Shown here: positions 30,585-32,459 of the stretch, piece after piece
How the letters are laid out: each line of letters begins with the position of its first letter
How positions within the stretch are numbered: the first letter of the stretch is position 1
Made by a program: the position numbers and the translations under genes
The notes under the pieces: generated by a model
The model's database searches: none
Told to the model about the DNA's origin: nothing
What the model saw: only the letters and a program-made list of their open reading frames with translations
Assembly: GCA_013373515.1 (NCBI GenBank)
Contig: JABXHR010000017.1
Location: 1-32,459 of the forward strand
Length of the DNA stretch: 32,459 nucleotides
From: Gammaproteobacteria bacterium
Lineage (GTDB): Bacteria > Pseudomonadota > Gammaproteobacteria > JABXHR01
Direction of reading: 5' to 3'

Positions 30585-32459
30585 TTAACTGTCTTTCTCT
30601 AGGTTGCCCACATATCCCATCGGATTGATCTGGGCCTCTGCAGAGAGTTCTTGACGCGAGATGACGCCAAAGTGCAGATTTTCCTGCTTGAGGACTGTGT
30701 TTAGGTGCACGCGCACGTCGGGTGACGTGATGATCACGGGTCTGCCGAGACCGATTTGCATTTGTGAAGCATCGGCTTCGACTTCCTTACAAATCGATTT
30801 TGCGGTTTCCGGATCCAGCGCCAAAAAGGTGCCGGAAGAGGTTTGGCGTACGGAATTGCGAATCAAATCCTCGGCAGTGGGCTGCAACAAAAATGCAGAT
30901 AAATGGTTTGAACCACCTGAGAGTTGATAGCAGATTTGGCGTTTTAGCGCGCGGCGCACATGTTCGCTAAGCGCGCCCGGATCTTTCTCTTTTTGTCCCC
31001 AATCGGCCAGTGCTTCAAGCACTAAGCGCAGGTGACGCAGGGGCACTTGCTCTGCTGCGAGGCGACGGAAGATGTCGTTGATCTTCAACATTGGCACAAC
31101 TTGTTGTGTTTCAGTGACCAAGTCCAGATGGCTGCGGCTGAGATCATCCAGCATGGCTTTGGTTTCTTGCAGGCCGATAAACGCTTCTGCGCTTCGATAC
31201 AGCGTGTACCGCAGGATGGTAATCAGCTGTCCTGTCGCCTCGAATGCCTCGAGTTGATGCTCTTCTAGCTGACCAATTTTTTCGGGGTCGACCCAGCAGA
31301 GCCATTGCTCGCTGTCGGACGCACGTTCGTGTTCGATATCGAGCTTGGTGAGCTGTGGTGAGGTAGCTTCCACCAATAAACGCTCGGGCTCGATTTTGTC
31401 GACGACCAGTCGCGCGGGTACATCGTCGATGGAAATTGCGATGGTGCCCTCGCTCAGCCGGGGACTAAATCGTATTGAAAAATTCGGAAAGGGCACACCT
31501 AATTCGCTGAGATAGCGTTCGCGAAGCGATCGCAATCTTGCATTAACTTCTTTGGGACGGATGGTGCCAGTTAAGTCCTCCGCCAGCGTCAGCGACACAA
31601 TGGTAGAGCTGCGCAATTGGGCAATGGATTTGGCCTCCATACTGTCGGCCCAAAACGACTCCTCGCGGATCATGCCTGCAGGATCAACTTTGTCTTTGCG
31701 GATAAATCCTGCAAAGCCAGCACCAGCGGCGAGTGTGAGGAAGATTGCCGTCGGGAAGCCTGGCACCATGGCAAACCCAATCAGCACCAGTGAGGTGATC
31801 TGCAGGGCTTGACGATTACCAAAGATTTGCTTGGAAATATCGGAACCCAAATCCTCGGAATCGTCGCTGGCGACACGGGTGACGATGGCACCAGAGGCAA
31901 TCGACAAGAACAGCGCTGGAATTTGAGAGACCAAACCATCACCGATGGTCAGTACTGAATAAATTTGCATCGCTTCACTAAACGGCAACCCGCGTTGCGA
32001 TACCCCGATGGCGATACCACCGATTAGGTTGACCGCGATGATAATGAGGCCCGCAATGGCGTCGCCTTTGACGAACTTCATCGCCCCGTCCATCGCCCCG
32101 TACAGCTGGCTTTCTTTTTCGAGTAACCCGCGTCGGCGCTTGGCTTCTTCAAGGTCAATCGACCCAGCACGCAAGTCGCCGTCGATGGAGATTTGTTTGC
32201 CTGGCATTGCATCGAGGGTAAAACGTGCACCCACTTCAGCCACACGCTCTGAGCCCTTGGTGATCACCACAAACTGCACGATGGTAATGATCAAAAACAC
32301 CACCAGACCGACGACCAGATTGCCTTGAATGACGACATTGCCGAAGGTGTCTACGATTTTTCCGGCGTCAGCATCGAGCAAAATAAGACGCGTGGTGGTG
32401 ATTGAAAGTGATAGCCGGAAGAGGGTGGCGACCAACAAGACGGAGGGTAGTGTCGAAAA
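30585..32459 (-). CDS. sctV: Type III secretion export gate SctV (partial, 5' end beyond window)
   Basis: SctV forms the nonameric export gate of non-flagellar type III secretion systems; FlhA is its flagellar relative. The frame is open to the window edge, so the first membrane helices are missing; the internal TTG at 32438 is not the start. The visible 624 residues begin STLPSVLLVATLFRLSLSI. They then show the FHIPEP-family core: GSERVAEVGARFTLDAMPG, YGAMDGAMKFVKGDAIAGL and LTIGDGLVSQIPALFLSIA. The cytoplasmic nonameric domain ends with RPVIITSPDVRVHLNTVL and INPMGYVG. The wording MDGAMKFVKGDAIAG and QFVVITKGSERVAEV favours SctV over FlhA. It is the last gene of an operon that continues to the right. 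Confidence 0.9.
   Translation of the reverse strand, partial: FSTLPSVLLVATLFRLSLSITTTRLILLDADAGKIVDTFGNVVIQGNLVVGLVVFLIITIVQFVVITKGSERVAEVGARFTLDAMPGKQISIDGDLRAGSIDLEEAKRRRGLLEKESQLYGAMDGAMKFVKGDAIAGLIIIAVNLIGGIAIGVSQRGLPFSEAMQIYSVLTIGDGLVSQIPALFLSIASGAIVTRVASDDSEDLGSDISKQIFGNRQALQITSLVLIGFAMVPGFPTAIFLTLAAGAGFAGFIRKDKVDPAGMIREESFWADSMEAKSIAQLRSSTIVSLTLAEDLTGTIRPKEVNARLRSLRERYLSELGVPFPNFSIRFSPRLSEGTIAISIDDVPARLVVDKIEPERLLVEATSPQLTKLDIEHERASDSEQWLCWVDPEKIGQLEEHQLEAFEATGQLITILRYTLYRSAEAFIGLQETKAMLDDLSRSHLDLVTETQQVVPMLKINDIFRRLAAEQVPLRHLRLVLEALADWGQKEKDPGALSEHVRRALKRQICYQLSGGSNHLSAFLLQPTAEDLIRNSVRQTSSGTFLALDPETAKSICKEVEADASQMQIGLGRPVIITSPDVRVHLNTVLKQENLHFGVISRQELSAEAQINPMGYVGNLEKDS

Noticed and set aside
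30585-32459. Flagellar FlhA as the identity of the right-edge gene
   Set aside because: The core text (QFVVITKGSERVAEV, YGAMDGAMKFVKGDAIAG) is closer to SctV as I know it, and no flagellar gene is nearby. The right flank would settle it.

Overview
The window looks like chromosomal DNA of a free-living, probably marine gammaproteobacterium. The evidence is the gene content: a choice-of-anchor U/GlyGly-CTERM-like surface protein, a MoxR-Bat cluster, NfsA, MioC, YigB-like and RmuC homologues, and a DUF3080 lipoprotein. Gene density is high with many ATGA or TAATG stop/start overlaps. No gene-free stretch exceeds 300 bases; the longest is about 260 bases, after ald. I saw no rRNA, tRNA, CRISPR array or intact insertion sequence. 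The genus cannot be fixed from the sequence alone.

Layout, left half. Positions 1-1024 hold the C-terminal end of a large surface protein, followed by two hairpin terminators and an unrecognised 80-residue protein (minus strand). A minus-strand operon mioC-like/avtA/xthA (1516-4001) comes next. Divergent from it is a seven-gene plus-strand operon, moxR-DUF58-DUF4381-batA-batB-batC-batD (4179-10444), which codes for a chaperone-like ATPase plus von Willebrand factor A (VWA) proteins at the membrane. A membrane-anchored amidase and a periplasmic SIMPL-domain protein follow. A 168-base self-complementary element (12241-12408) lies between the SIMPL gene and an Lrp/AsnC regulator, which is divergent from alanine dehydrogenase. 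Then comes a large membrane PAS-PAS-GGDEF-EAL protein (14374-17100).

Layout, right half. soxBDAG (17252-22366) encodes heterotetrameric sarcosine oxidase and ends at a strong terminator. It is followed by a predicted outer-membrane protein, a degenerate Trm112-like protein, and a lipoprotein that joins an NlpC/P60-like domain to an RlpA domain. rmuC has a clear LexA (SOS) box on its promoter and overlaps a DUF3080 lipoprotein gene. A minus-strand pair, a YigB-like HAD phosphatase and an NfsA-like nitroreductase, comes next. The window ends with an unrecognised proline-rich, tail-anchored protein facing a truncated sctV, the export gate of a non-flagellar type III secretion system whose other genes should lie just beyond the right edge.

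Themes: cell-envelope maintenance (amidase, SIMPL, RlpA fusion, Bat proteins), amino-acid and one-carbon catabolism (ald, avtA, soxBDAG) and DNA repair (xthA, rmuC). The points most worth a second look are the NlpC/P60-RlpA fusion, the 168-base palindromic element, the SOS box joining rmuC to a DUF3080 lipoprotein, and the unknown protein beside sctV.
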